This document shows positions 42,190 through 50,951 of a stretch of 64,000 nt of DNA, in pieces (the stretch's first letter is position 1; every line of letters begins with the position of its first letter). The notes under the pieces are model-generated. The model saw only the letters and a list, made by a program, of their open reading frames with translations. It was not told where the DNA came from and did not search any database. The translations under genes and the position numbers were made by a program. The DNA is from Prevotella sp. (GTDB taxonomy: Bacteria > Bacteroidota > Bacteroidia > Bacteroidales > Bacteroidaceae), in the NCBI GenBank assembly GCA_017557405.1, contig JAFYYV010000028.1, positions 1 to 64,000 on the forward strand, written 5' to 3'.

Positions 42190-44136
42190 ATGAGGCGACT
42201 TGAACTGTTGGCTCCAGCGAAAAACCTGCAATGTGGGAAGGCGGCCATCGACCACGGTGCCGATGCCGTCTACATGGGTGCAATGCGCTATGGTGCGCGG
42301 GCAGCAGCGGGCAATTCGGTGGAGGACATCGGTGAGTTGTGTCGCTATGCCCATCAGTTCGGTGCGAAGGTGTATGTGACGGTGAACACCATCATCTACG
42401 ATGACGAGATGGCTGACACGCTCTCGCTCATCGATGAGTTGCAGAAGGTGGACGTCGATGCCTTGTTGGTTCAGGATATGGGGCTTGTGGCCCAGATAAG
42501 AGATAGGGAGATAAAAGATAAGATAGTTCTTCATGCCAGTACGCAGACGGATAACCGAACGATTGAGAAAGTGCGTTGGTTGCAGGGGCTTGGTTTCCGA
42601 CGTGTGGTCTTGGCGCGTGAGCTGTCGATGGAGGAGATTCGTGAGATTCACGCTGCCGTTCCCGATGTGGAATTGGAGGTCTTTGTTCACGGTGCCTTGT
42701 GCGTGAGTTATTCGGGTGTCTGCTATGCTTCGCAATATTGTTTGGGGCGAAGTGCGAATCGTGGTGAATGCGCTCAGATGTGTCGCATGAAATATGATTT
42801 GCTCGATGCCGACGGACACGAGATTGAGCACGACCGTCATCTGTTGTCGTTGAAGGACCTTTGCCAGATTGACCATTTGGAGGAGTTGGCCGATGCTGGT
42901 GCTACATCGTTCAAGATTGAAGGTCGCTTGAAGGATGTGGATTATGTGAAGAACGTGGTGTCGGCCTACAGTAAACGATTGGATGCATTGTGCCGGCATC
43001 GTCCAGGTGAGTATGCAAGGGCTTCGAAAGGGCGTGTGACCTATTACTTCGAACCGAATCTGAACAAGACGTTCAATCGTGGTTATACCACCTATTTCCT
43101 GAATGGTCGCCAAACGGACATTGCTTCGTTCGACACACCGAAAGCGATGGGCGAGTATGTGGGACACGTGAAGACCATCAAGTCGCATCCCACTGCCATC
43201 GTTGTTTCGAGCACTTCCGCTTTCAGTAACGGCGACGGCTTGTGTTTCTTCAAGGAAGGTGAGTTGGTGGGCTTCCGCGTAAACAGGGTGGAAGGCAATC
43301 ATCTCTTCCCGTTGAAGATGCCTGAAGGTCTTCGGCCAGGTATGGCGCTCTATCGCAATAAAGACGAGGCTTTCGCGAAGTTGATGGCTGGGAAGACTGC
43401 CGAGCGACGTTTGCCTGTCACGATGAGATTCTCGGAGACTGCCGACGGATTTGAGTTGACAATCGCCGAAAGTGGGCGAGGGAAGAAGGTATCGTGCCAG
43501 CTGCCTACGGAGAAGGTGTTGGCGGAGAAGCCGCAACGTGAGAATATCGAACGACAACTGACGAAGTTGGGCAACACCGTGTTGTGTTTGGAAGACTTCG
43601 AGATTGAAGGGAATGCCGACCAATATTTCATCCCCTCGAGTGCGTTGTCCGATTTGCGGCGGAAGACGGTGGAGGCTTTCTGTGAAGGAGGGAATAAGGA
43701 TGAACCAACGGTCGCTGTTCGCGAAAGGCTACGGGTAGGCGAACGCAGTTCGGGAATAGCGAGGGAAAGCAATGGAAGAAGGATGAAAGATGAAAGCATA
43801 GGGATGAAAGATGCCCCCCTCCCGACTCCTCGTTCCTATCAGCGATTTGGCTATATGTATAATGTGGCGAACAAAGCGGCTCGCGACTTCTACGAGGCAC
43901 TAGGTCTTTCAGATGTGGAAGAGGCTTTTGAACTAGGTGTTTCGAAAGGGAGGCAAGAGCCTTTGATGTTGATGCAATGCCGTCATTGCATTCGTTTCTC
44001 GTTGGGTTATTGTGTGCGTCGTGGTGGCCGACAACCAAGATGGCACGAACCTTTATATTTGCGGTTGGGCGATGGACGTCGATTCCGTTTGGAGTTCGAT
44101 TGTGCCGAATGTCAGATGAAAGTGATGACAATTTAA
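42190..44136 (+). CDS. U32-family peptidase-like protein carrying an in-frame repeat insertion
   Basis: 648 aa. The N-terminal barrel is typical (RRLELLAPAKNLQCGKAAID, HGADAVYMG, and the Fe-S cysteines in ...GRSANRGECAQMCR). The family (RlhA/TrhP) is involved in hydroxylation of rRNA or tRNA bases. The C-terminal part has four more cysteines (CRHC, YC, CAEC). Between about residues 500 and 548 lies a stretch unlike the family (RERLRVGERSSGIARESNGR and on) that is encoded by repeat DNA (43690-43835). The frame is intact. Confidence 0.88.
   Translation: MRRLELLAPAKNLQCGKAAIDHGADAVYMGAMRYGARAAAGNSVEDIGELCRYAHQFGAKVYVTVNTIIYDDEMADTLSLIDELQKVDVDALLVQDMGLVAQIRDREIKDKIVLHASTQTDNRTIEKVRWLQGLGFRRVVLARELSMEEIREIHAAVPDVELEVFVHGALCVSYSGVCYASQYCLGRSANRGECAQMCRMKYDLLDADGHEIEHDRHLLSLKDLCQIDHLEELADAGATSFKIEGRLKDVDYVKNVVSAYSKRLDALCRHRPGEYARASKGRVTYYFEPNLNKTFNRGYTTYFLNGRQTDIASFDTPKAMGEYVGHVKTIKSHPTAIVVSSTSAFSNGDGLCFFKEGELVGFRVNRVEGNHLFPLKMPEGLRPGMALYRNKDEAFAKLMAGKTAERRLPVTMRFSETADGFELTIAESGRGKKVSCQLPTEKVLAEKPQRENIERQLTKLGNTVLCLEDFEIEGNADQYFIPSSALSDLRRKTVEAFCEGGNKDEPTVAVRERLRVGERSSGIARESNGRRMKDESIGMKDAPLPTPRSYQRFGYMYNVANKAARDFYEALGLSDVEEAFELGVSKGRQEPLMLMQCRHCIRFSLGYCVRRGGRQPRWHEPLYLRLGDGRRFRLEFDCAECQMKVMTI
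43690..43835 (+). repeat. Repeat-derived insertion within the U32 gene
   Basis: ACCAACGGTCGCTGTTCGCG resembles the intergenic string at 36567-36590, GTTCGC and GCGAAC form an inverted pair around 43720-43740, and three GATGAAAGATG units follow, as in intergenic gaps at 39083 and 41213. The mix of intergenic repeat types inside a gene argues for insertion or gene fusion through repeats. Confidence 0.55.
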
Positions 44137-44149
44137 TCTATATATTTCC

Positions 44150-45151
44150 ATGAAGAATTCAAGATGTTTGGTGTTGTTGGCTTGTTGTTTGATGCTGCTG
44201 ACGGGGTGCTACACAAACAGGTCGCGCTCGTTGAATGCGCAAACGGGAACCACGGAATATAGCGAGCGGCAACTTGATTCGTTGTCGTATTCGTCGTCGC
44301 ATCATTATACGTTCAATTACAACTTTGTGGTGTCGGCCGACTCGTTCATGTTGTTGCGTCAACAACCAGAGGAGCAGATGTCGGATTTGCCCACCGATTC
44401 GTTCATCGTACGCAGACATGATCAACTGGTGGTGGCCGACATTCGCATGATGCCCAACGACTCCATCGACTCGGTGTGGGTGCAGTTGGCTACCCAGAAC
44501 TCAGAATTTGGATGGATTCACGAGTCGCAACTGTTGCCGAAGGTGGTACCCGATGACCCCATCTCTCAGTTCATCTACACGTTCTCGAATGTGCATACGT
44601 TGATTTCGCTCATCATCGTGGGGTTGATCATGTTCTTCTATTTCATGCGCAAAGTGATGAAGCAGAATGCCCACATCGTCCATTTCAACGATATCGACTC
44701 TTTCTATCCCACGTTGTTGACAATCTTGGTGGCGTCGTCAGCCACACTTTATGCCACCATCCAGATGTTCCACCCCGAGATGTGGCGCCATTTTTATTAT
44801 CATCCCACGTTGAATCCCTTCAGCGTGCCCTTGTTGCTCTCGGTATTCCTGGTGTCGGTGTGGGCAATGCTGATAGTAGGGTTGGCGGCAGTAGATGACA
44901 TCTTCCACCAGCTCACCATCGGCGAGTCGTTGCTTTATCTGGGTGGATTGTTGGCTGTTTGTGCCGTCGATTACATCATTTTCAGCATCACGACACTCTA
45001 TTTCGTGGGTTATCTTTTGTTGATTCTCTATATCGCTTATGCCCTGCGGCAATATTTCCGCAACAGCCGATGCAACTATCTATGTGGTAGTTGTGGACGG
45101 AAAATGCATAGCAAAGGCCGCTGTCCCCATTGTGGTGCGATGAACGACTGA
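44150..45151 (+). CDS. Membrane protein with lipobox and C-terminal zinc ribbon
   Basis: 333 aa. The N-terminus looks like a lipoprotein signal (LLACCLMLLTGCYTN, Cys about 20). An SH3-like periplasmic part (SFIVRRHDQLVVADIRMMPN, GWIHESQLLP) is followed by about five transmembrane segments (150-285) and a C-terminal zinc ribbon CGSCGRKMHSKGRCPHCG. The combination of a lipid anchor with several spans is unusual; the first segment may simply be a membrane helix. Function unknown. Confidence 0.75.
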   Translation: MKNSRCLVLLACCLMLLTGCYTNRSRSLNAQTGTTEYSERQLDSLSYSSSHHYTFNYNFVVSADSFMLLRQQPEEQMSDLPTDSFIVRRHDQLVVADIRMMPNDSIDSVWVQLATQNSEFGWIHESQLLPKVVPDDPISQFIYTFSNVHTLISLIIVGLIMFFYFMRKVMKQNAHIVHFNDIDSFYPTLLTILVASSATLYATIQMFHPEMWRHFYYHPTLNPFSVPLLLSVFLVSVWAMLIVGLAAVDDIFHQLTIGESLLYLGGLLAVCAVDYIIFSITTLYFVGYLLLILYIAYALRQYFRNSRCNYLCGSCGRKMHSKGRCPHCGAMND

Positions 45152-45196
45152 TGGGGAGATATTAAGATAATAGATAAAAGATAAAGAGAAAAACCG

Positions 45197-47206
45197 TTAT
45201 TTTTTGAACTTGACCGATCGCGTCTTGTTTCCACAACGCCACGAGACGATGTAAATGCCGCTGGGTTGGTTGGTCATGTTGAATTCCTCGTTTGCTTTGA
45301 ATTGTCCGACGAGCATACCGTTTGCAGCATGTACGCTGACGGTGAATGTCAAGCGCTCTGGTGTTTCTGAACCGAAGTGCAGCACTTGTTGCATCGGGTC
45401 GTAAGCCAACGCATATTCATCGGGTTCCATATCACGTATTCCGGCGATGTCGTCGGGTAGCGGACCATTCGGAATGATGTACCACAATCTGTTTTGGCTT
45501 TCACCATTTCGTTCGTCATTGGTGTAGCTCAAAATGGGTGTGTAGTCGTTGCTGCTTCCTGCACGGAGGTTGGCGATGTGCTGAGTGTGCACGTTCAACA
45601 AATTGTACCAGCCCTCCGTTCCTTGTGGGATAAGGTCCCACAGTTGGCTGTCGCTGTTCTCATCGGGGGCGGTCACATCCAGTTGGGTTTCGATGTTGGT
45701 GGTAGGCGTGCACTCGCCAACGGTCGGGTCGTTGAGTGCCAGGTTGTTCGAGCGATTAATGAGTTGGAAGTGTTCGCCCACCTTTCGGATAATCCAGTCT
45801 TGGCTCTCTCGGTCTTTCAGGTTCGAATACTGGCACACAGATGTCTCGCTGATGTCAATAGCCTTAGCGGTCTTCACGTTCTGAATGCGGTAATAGTAGT
45901 TGGCGGGCTCGAAGGGTGGGGTAGGCTCGACAGGTTTCATGAAGGAGAAAGTGTTTTCAAGATAAGCGCAATGCTCGTTGATGAACACTTTCAGGTCTTC
46001 CACATATTGGTCGTACGACGAATAGAGCACCATTTCGTGGTACATCCTGTTTCGCAATCCCCATTTCTCGTAGTTCATTTGCTGTGATTTCTGCAGCAGT
46101 CGAGACAGGCTGTCCACTTTGTTTTGCAGATAGTCAACCAATCCGTTGTCAAGCAATTCCTTGTATCTCACATACACCTGTTTGGCGAACCACGGGTCCT
46201 CCCACATGCGGTTGATCCATCGTTTCGAACCACTATAGGCGATGTTGGCCATGAGGCTGTAGGTGGTGGTGCTCAGACCTTGCTCCGAACGTATGCGGTA
46301 GTCGTTGTCGTAGGCAATGTCATAATCCCACAGCGGACCGAAATAGAGCAGCGAGTCGGCTTGGTCTTTATAGAAATAGGTGCTGTAGAAACCATCGATG
46401 TTGGCGCTTATTTCAGTGCAGAGATACCAGTCGATGAGCGAGGCTTCGTCAACCACATGCCTGTATCCATTTACGGGGTCGGTGAAATTGCTCGACCTCA
46501 ATCGCCGTTCGAACATGTTGATGTAGTTGTGCACATAGGTGTTCTGCAGGGCGGTGATGTCCTCCTCTTCAGGGCTGTGGATGCGCACGGGCGTGTAGTA
46601 GTAGTTGGTCGTGAAGCAGTTGCCGTCTTGGAATCCATCCACCTCCAGCAGATAGCCGCCCGAGATGTCGGCACCGTCAGGTAAGGGCACCTCCTGTTCT
46701 ACGATATTCACACGGTGGGGGCGAACGTCAACCTGGTCGCTGATCTGGTAGTTGCCCAGATATTGGCCGTTGAGCACCACATCCACGAACTTGGCGGCAG
46801 GATTGAACTTCAACGACGTGAACTCACCTAAAGCAGAAGTCAGTGCGTTTCGCATGAGGGTCTTGTCGGCAGCATTGGCCAGCAGTGTCCATTTCTTCGC
46901 TTTTGCATATCCTTTTCCGAGGAATTTCTCCTTTTGCTTGAACTTGATCTTGTAAGGCTTCTTCGACATGTTCCAAGTGGAGTTGCCGCGTCCGCGAATC
47001 TGCACCGAGTCGTATATCTCAAGATGACCTTCGTCGTTCATGAGGTATATGTTGGCGTAGATGTAATAATCCTTGCTGACGATGGGGGCGTTGTTGAACG
47101 TCTCGATATACACGGTCGGTAGGTCGGTCAACTTGTTCCATTGGGCGAAGACGCCAAGGGGAATCATCAGGAACAGCAATATCAGGATATGTAATTTATT
47201 TCTCAT
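45197..47206 (-). CDS. CotH kinase-family secreted protein with type IX sorting tail
   Basis: 669 aa. Signal peptide (ILILLFLMIPLGVFA). The CotH fold is clear: RGRGNSTWNMSKKPYKIKFK, LLANAADKTLMRNALTSALG, GPLWDYDIAYDNDYR. A ricin-like beta domain (430-585) follows and the end FTVSVHAANGMLVGQFKANE ... GIYIVSWRCGNKTRSVKF is a Por/type IX sorting domain. CotH enzymes phosphorylate proteins or extracellular polymers; here the substrate is unknown. Probably surface exposed. Confidence 0.9.
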   Translation of the reverse strand: MRNKLHILILLFLMIPLGVFAQWNKLTDLPTVYIETFNNAPIVSKDYYIYANIYLMNDEGHLEIYDSVQIRGRGNSTWNMSKKPYKIKFKQKEKFLGKGYAKAKKWTLLANAADKTLMRNALTSALGEFTSLKFNPAAKFVDVVLNGQYLGNYQISDQVDVRPHRVNIVEQEVPLPDGADISGGYLLEVDGFQDGNCFTTNYYYTPVRIHSPEEEDITALQNTYVHNYINMFERRLRSSNFTDPVNGYRHVVDEASLIDWYLCTEISANIDGFYSTYFYKDQADSLLYFGPLWDYDIAYDNDYRIRSEQGLSTTTYSLMANIAYSGSKRWINRMWEDPWFAKQVYVRYKELLDNGLVDYLQNKVDSLSRLLQKSQQMNYEKWGLRNRMYHEMVLYSSYDQYVEDLKVFINEHCAYLENTFSFMKPVEPTPPFEPANYYYRIQNVKTAKAIDISETSVCQYSNLKDRESQDWIIRKVGEHFQLINRSNNLALNDPTVGECTPTTNIETQLDVTAPDENSDSQLWDLIPQGTEGWYNLLNVHTQHIANLRAGSSNDYTPILSYTNDERNGESQNRLWYIIPNGPLPDDIAGIRDMEPDEYALAYDPMQQVLHFGSETPERLTFTVSVHAANGMLVGQFKANEEFNMTNQPSGIYIVSWRCGNKTRSVKFKK

Positions 47207-47371
47207 TGTAGTAATGTCGTTTTTGTTGTTTTATACCTTGATTCTTATTTACACATTTTTCCTCTTTCTTATTACGAACCACTTTGTCGGATTCCGCACA
47301 TTTTACTATTTTTTGACATTTGCGATGAAAAATCCATATTAATGAGGATTTCACGGATGAAATATTATGCG

Positions 47372-47379
47372 TAATTTTG
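47372..47379 (+). promoter_or_regulatory. -7 element of the TonB receptor gene
   Basis: TAATTTTG with a TTTC 20 bases upstream (47349-47352). It overlaps a possible TTG start at 47377, which supports starting the receptor at the ATG 47404. Confidence 0.5.
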
Positions 47380-47403
47380 CACCCGAAATTCAGAGATAAT
47401 TGT

Positions 47404-49722
47404 ATGAATAAGAAGAAAATTGTATTTGTTAGCCTCATGCAGGCGATGTTTTTGCCTATGATGGCTACCGATGATGTCGAGTTGAACGACACCTCTCGTG
47501 TGCAGAATCTGGACGAGGTGATTGTGGTCTCCCAACCCAAAGAGTCGGTCCCCTTGCGTTTGCAACCTATCAGTTCATCGATGTTCTCCACCGATGATAT
47601 GAACCATTTGGCAGTACACGATTTGAGTCAGCTGTCGCAATATGTTCCGTCGTTTGTGATGCCCGCATATGGTTCGCGATTGACCTCGTCGATGTATGTG
47701 CGTGGTATTGGCTCGCGCATCAACAATCCCGCGGTGGGAGTCTATTACGACAACATCCCGCTGATGTCGAAGGCTGCCTTTAACAATCATTTCTATATGC
47801 TTGACCGTGTGGATATTATGCGTGGTCCTCAAGGAACACTTTATGGCCAGAATACAGAAGGCGGATTGGTGCGCATCTATTCGAAGAACCCGATGAACTA
47901 TCAAGGAACGGACATCCGTCTCGGCATTGGAACGGGACTTTATTCGAATGTAGAGGTGGCTCATTATCATCGTCCCAGCGAACATTTGGCCTTCACGGTG
48001 GCTGGTTTCTATAGTGGTTTGAAGGGATACTTCGACAACCTGAATTTCGAACAGAAGAACGACCTCACCAACGAGGCTGGTGGCAAGTTCCGTTTGATAT
48101 TTGCTCCAACGAAGAAGTTGACGTTCGACTGGACAGCCGACTATCAATATGTGAATCAGAATGGTTTTGGTTATGGTGAGTTCCAACCTATCAAAGAAAG
48201 TACATTGGCCCCCTATGACCTGAATGTGCAAGACCCTGCAACCACTATCATGAACGGATACAAGCGCAATATGCTGAACACAGGCTTGAGCATTGGATAC
48301 GATATGGGCAATCTGCTCTTTACCTCCACCACCAGCTATCAGTATTTGAAGGATTTGATGCAGATGGACCAAGATTACATGACACCCGACTACCTGCGCC
48401 TTGAACAACGTCAAAAGATGAACGCTCTCACGCAGGAATTCGTGTTGCGTTCTCATTCCTATACCCGTTGGCAACACACTTCAGGCCTCTTTGGTTCCTA
48501 CCAATGGTTGCGCACCGATGCACCCGTTTATTTCGGAGAAGAGATGCGTAATACGTTAGCTACCACCATATTAGGCTACATGCCCGAGCGTGTGCGTTCT
48601 ATGTTTACAGTATGGGAGATTCCCACGCTTGATGTGGCTGAGAAGTTCCATACGCCACAGATGAATCTCGGTTTGTTCCATGAGTCGAACATCCTGCTGA
48701 CGAATCGTCTGAAGGCTACATTGGGCTTCCGCTTGAACTATGACAAGGTGAAGATTGATTACGACACACAGGCCTTGATGTTGCTACACTATGCCGCACA
48801 GATGGGTCCACGAAGCATGGAGTATACCAATGGGCTGTTGTCGCCACTCTCGCAAAGCCTCGACAAGAGTTTCACACAGTTCCTGCCGAAGGTAGGCCTG
48901 ACATACAGCTTTGCTGACAACCTCGGCAATGTATATGCGCTCGTGTCAAAGGGTTATCGCTCGGGTGGTTACAACATCCAGATGTTCAGCGACATCTTGC
49001 AGTCGGACCTTATGACAAACGGAAAGGACATCAGTTCCCTGCAAAACGAGACGAAGACGTTGGAGCACTCTGCTGAAGACTATGCCGCCATCGAGGAGAC
49101 CATCGCTTACAAGCCCGAGGAGTCGTGGAACTATGAGTTGGGAACCCATTTGAACCTCTTCGAAGGTAAAGTGCACGCTGACTTCGCCCTCTACTACATG
49201 CAGATTCGCAACCAGCAGCTCTCCATCATGGAGCCTAACAGCAACTACGGTCGCATGATGGTGAATGCGGGTAAGAGCCATTCTTGTGGTTTGGAAACTA
49301 CACTTCGTGGAAGAGCTATCGATAATGCCCTCGATTGGAGTGTGACCTATGCCTTCACAAATGCGAAGTTCGATGAGTATCTCGATTATAAAGACAACTA
49401 CGTGCCCTTCGTTCCCCAGCACACCTTCAGCGCGATGGCCGACTATCATTTCGGTCGCTTCACACTTGGCGCTAACGTTGCAGGACAAGGAAAAACGTGG
49501 TGGGACGAAGCCAACACATACAGCCAGAAGTTCTACGCAACTCTCGGTGCTCATGCCGACTACGATTTCGGACCTGTGGTCATTTCGCTTTGGGGTCGCA
49601 ACCTCACGGATACGAAGTACAACACGTTCGCCATCAGCAGTTCAGCGGCAGGCGGTCAGCGCTATTTTGCCCAGCCAGGAGTGCCTTTCCATGCAGGAAT
49701 CGATTTGCGCCTGCACTTCTAA
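47404..49722 (+). CDS. TonB-dependent outer-membrane receptor
   Basis: 772 aa from ATG 47404, where a signal peptide begins (MNKKKIVFVSLMQAMFLPMM). The plug domain is present (LDEVIVVSQPKESVPLRLQP ... RVDIMRGPQGTLYGQNTEGG) and a 22-strand-type barrel ends in GIDLRLHF, a beta-signal. There is no CarboxypepD-like N-terminal domain and no SusD neighbour, so it resembles a siderophore or metal/cofactor receptor rather than a glycan-import SusC. Divergent from the CotH gene with a 197-base gap between them. Confidence 0.92.
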   Translation: MNKKKIVFVSLMQAMFLPMMATDDVELNDTSRVQNLDEVIVVSQPKESVPLRLQPISSSMFSTDDMNHLAVHDLSQLSQYVPSFVMPAYGSRLTSSMYVRGIGSRINNPAVGVYYDNIPLMSKAAFNNHFYMLDRVDIMRGPQGTLYGQNTEGGLVRIYSKNPMNYQGTDIRLGIGTGLYSNVEVAHYHRPSEHLAFTVAGFYSGLKGYFDNLNFEQKNDLTNEAGGKFRLIFAPTKKLTFDWTADYQYVNQNGFGYGEFQPIKESTLAPYDLNVQDPATTIMNGYKRNMLNTGLSIGYDMGNLLFTSTTSYQYLKDLMQMDQDYMTPDYLRLEQRQKMNALTQEFVLRSHSYTRWQHTSGLFGSYQWLRTDAPVYFGEEMRNTLATTILGYMPERVRSMFTVWEIPTLDVAEKFHTPQMNLGLFHESNILLTNRLKATLGFRLNYDKVKIDYDTQALMLLHYAAQMGPRSMEYTNGLLSPLSQSLDKSFTQFLPKVGLTYSFADNLGNVYALVSKGYRSGGYNIQMFSDILQSDLMTNGKDISSLQNETKTLEHSAEDYAAIEETIAYKPEESWNYELGTHLNLFEGKVHADFALYYMQIRNQQLSIMEPNSNYGRMMVNAGKSHSCGLETTLRGRAIDNALDWSVTYAFTNAKFDEYLDYKDNYVPFVPQHTFSAMADYHFGRFTLGANVAGQGKTWWDEANTYSQKFYATLGAHADYDFGPVVISLWGRNLTDTKYNTFAISSSAAGGQRYFAQPGVPFHAGIDLRLHF

Positions 49723-49786
49723 CCTGCACTTCTGCCCATTTTGTAAGACCAAAACAAAGACTTACTTTTTATATTTTCAGGAAAAG

Positions 49787-49817
49787 CCGTATGCTCGTGA
49801 GAGTGTGCGGTTTTTTT
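49787..49817 (+). terminator. Terminator after the TonB receptor
   Basis: CCGTATGCTC-GTGA-GAGTGTGCGG, a 10-bp stem with G-U pairs, followed by seven T. It ends just before the stop codon of the convergent fic gene. Confidence 0.75.
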
Positions 49818-49820
49818 ATA

Positions 49821-50603
49821 TTAAAAAAGAAACAGACCGAGTTGGGAGTTGTTGTGTTTTTGCGCTAATTCGCTCTCCATGCGCTCTATGGCGGCACGGA
49901 AAAAGAAGGAGATGAGATGTTCGTCAGTGCCTTCGCTTCGTATCTGGCGAAGGGATTCAATATAAGTTGCCCGATCCTTCACATCGATGATAAGTAGGGG
50001 ATGGCCAGCATGCAGGAGTATCCAATTGGAGAGCAACCTTCCTGTACGACCATTGCCGTCGCGGAAGGGATGTAGGTATTCGAAGAATCCGTGGAAGCGG
50101 GCAGCGACAATCATCGGATGCACATTGCGCTCGATGGCCTCCGTTGTTGAAGTCATCAAAGCAGGCACGCGGGCTACTAGTGTCTCATGGTCGCCAAAAA
50201 CGGTGTCGCCTGCAGCCATATCCTCTGTAGTATAGGTTCCAGGCACGGCTCCAGGGGCACGATAGGCAAGTGTGTTTTCCGTCACCAGTCGGTTTGTTTC
50301 GCACAGCAACGCCTCATCGAAAGCTGCATCAAGGTGTGTGGTCACAAAACGGAAGGCACGGAAATGGTCGGCCATCTCGGTACATTCCAACAGGGAATGC
50401 CCCACGGGCACCATCGCCAATCCTTGTTCCTTCAAGATGCGAGTATCGTCTACGGTGAACGAGTTGCCCTCGATGGCACATGAGTGGGTGGAAAAAAGCA
50501 CCTCGTGCCAATCCATGTAGTCGGTTGGCGCCATCTTCTTGACGATGCGTTTTTCATATTCGCATCGCACTTGGTCATATTGCTTTATTTCCTGTTCAAA
50601 CAT
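49821..50603 (-). CDS. fic: Fic-family adenylyltransferase with inhibitory helix
   Basis: 260 aa, start chosen at ATG 50601-50603 (MFEQEIKQYDQ); the upstream extension is not protein-like. The FIC motif EYLHPFRDGNGRTGRLL has the catalytic His. The N-terminal SCAIEGN (Ser41, Glu45, Gly46) matches the inhibitory (S/T)xxxE(G/N) motif of class II Fic proteins, so the enzyme should be self-inhibited until released. Fic proteins AMPylate a target, often DNA gyrase or other host proteins. No separate antitoxin gene is present, as expected for class II. Confidence 0.92.
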   Translation of the reverse strand: MFEQEIKQYDQVRCEYEKRIVKKMAPTDYMDWHEVLFSTHSCAIEGNSFTVDDTRILKEQGLAMVPVGHSLLECTEMADHFRAFRFVTTHLDAAFDEALLCETNRLVTENTLAYRAPGAVPGTYTTEDMAAGDTVFGDHETLVARVPALMTSTTEAIERNVHPMIVAARFHGFFEYLHPFRDGNGRTGRLLSNWILLHAGHPLLIIDVKDRATYIESLRQIRSEGTDEHLISFFFRAAIERMESELAQKHNNSQLGLFLF

Positions 50604-50736
50604 ATTCCCAACAGCGGTATTTGCCGACAAAAATACAAAAATTCCTTGAACTTCGCACGTTTTTTCTTGAAAATGCAATGAAAATGACCAAAATGACAAT
50701 AATAGGGGTTTGAAAAAGGGTGTAAAACACGAGTTG

Positions 50737-50846
50737 TCAAAGACCATCTTTGACCGCCTCATTGCATAGCTTTGACACGCTCATTCCATAGCTTTGAGCA
50801 CGTCATTGCATAGCTTTAGCTGCGTCATTTGTGGTCTTTGAGATAT
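50737..50846 (+). repeat. Five 22-bp direct repeats bounded by a 10-bp inverted repeat
   Basis: Units start at 50737, 50759, 50781, 50803 and 50825, with the central three TCATT(G/C)CATAGCTTTGA-like. The outer units are diverged and contain TCAAAGACCA (50737-50746) and TGGTCTTTGA (50832-50841), exact complements. The array lies between the divergent fic and vWA-lipoprotein genes and has the position and period (about two helical turns) of a cooperative operator. Confidence 0.7.
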
Positions 50847-50886
50847 TAAATTGTGTGAAAGGATGGTTTGTTTCGATGAAAAACAG

Positions 50887-50894
50887 TAACTTTG
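50887..50894 (+). promoter_or_regulatory. -7 element before the vWA-like lipoprotein gene
   Basis: TAACTTTG, 57 bases before the chosen ATG at 50952 and about 40 bases after the repeat array. The nearest TTTG is only 16 bases upstream, so the -33 element is uncertain. Confidence 0.5.
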
Positions 50895-50951
50895 CAAAAT
50901 GTGAAGATCGAAACATTGCAACTAACTATGTGTAATCTCAGTCAAATAGAT

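Noticed and set aside
41302..43623. Open frame of 773 codons on the minus strand opposite metA and the U32 gene
   Set aside because: It lies wholly antisense to two well-supported genes, shows no domain, and is rich in His/Leu/Arg as expected from reverse reading of high-GC third positions.
50737..50846. CRISPR array
   Set aside because: The units are contiguous 22-mers without unique spacers, no cas genes are present, and the units vary in sequence; the same applies to 54128-54215.
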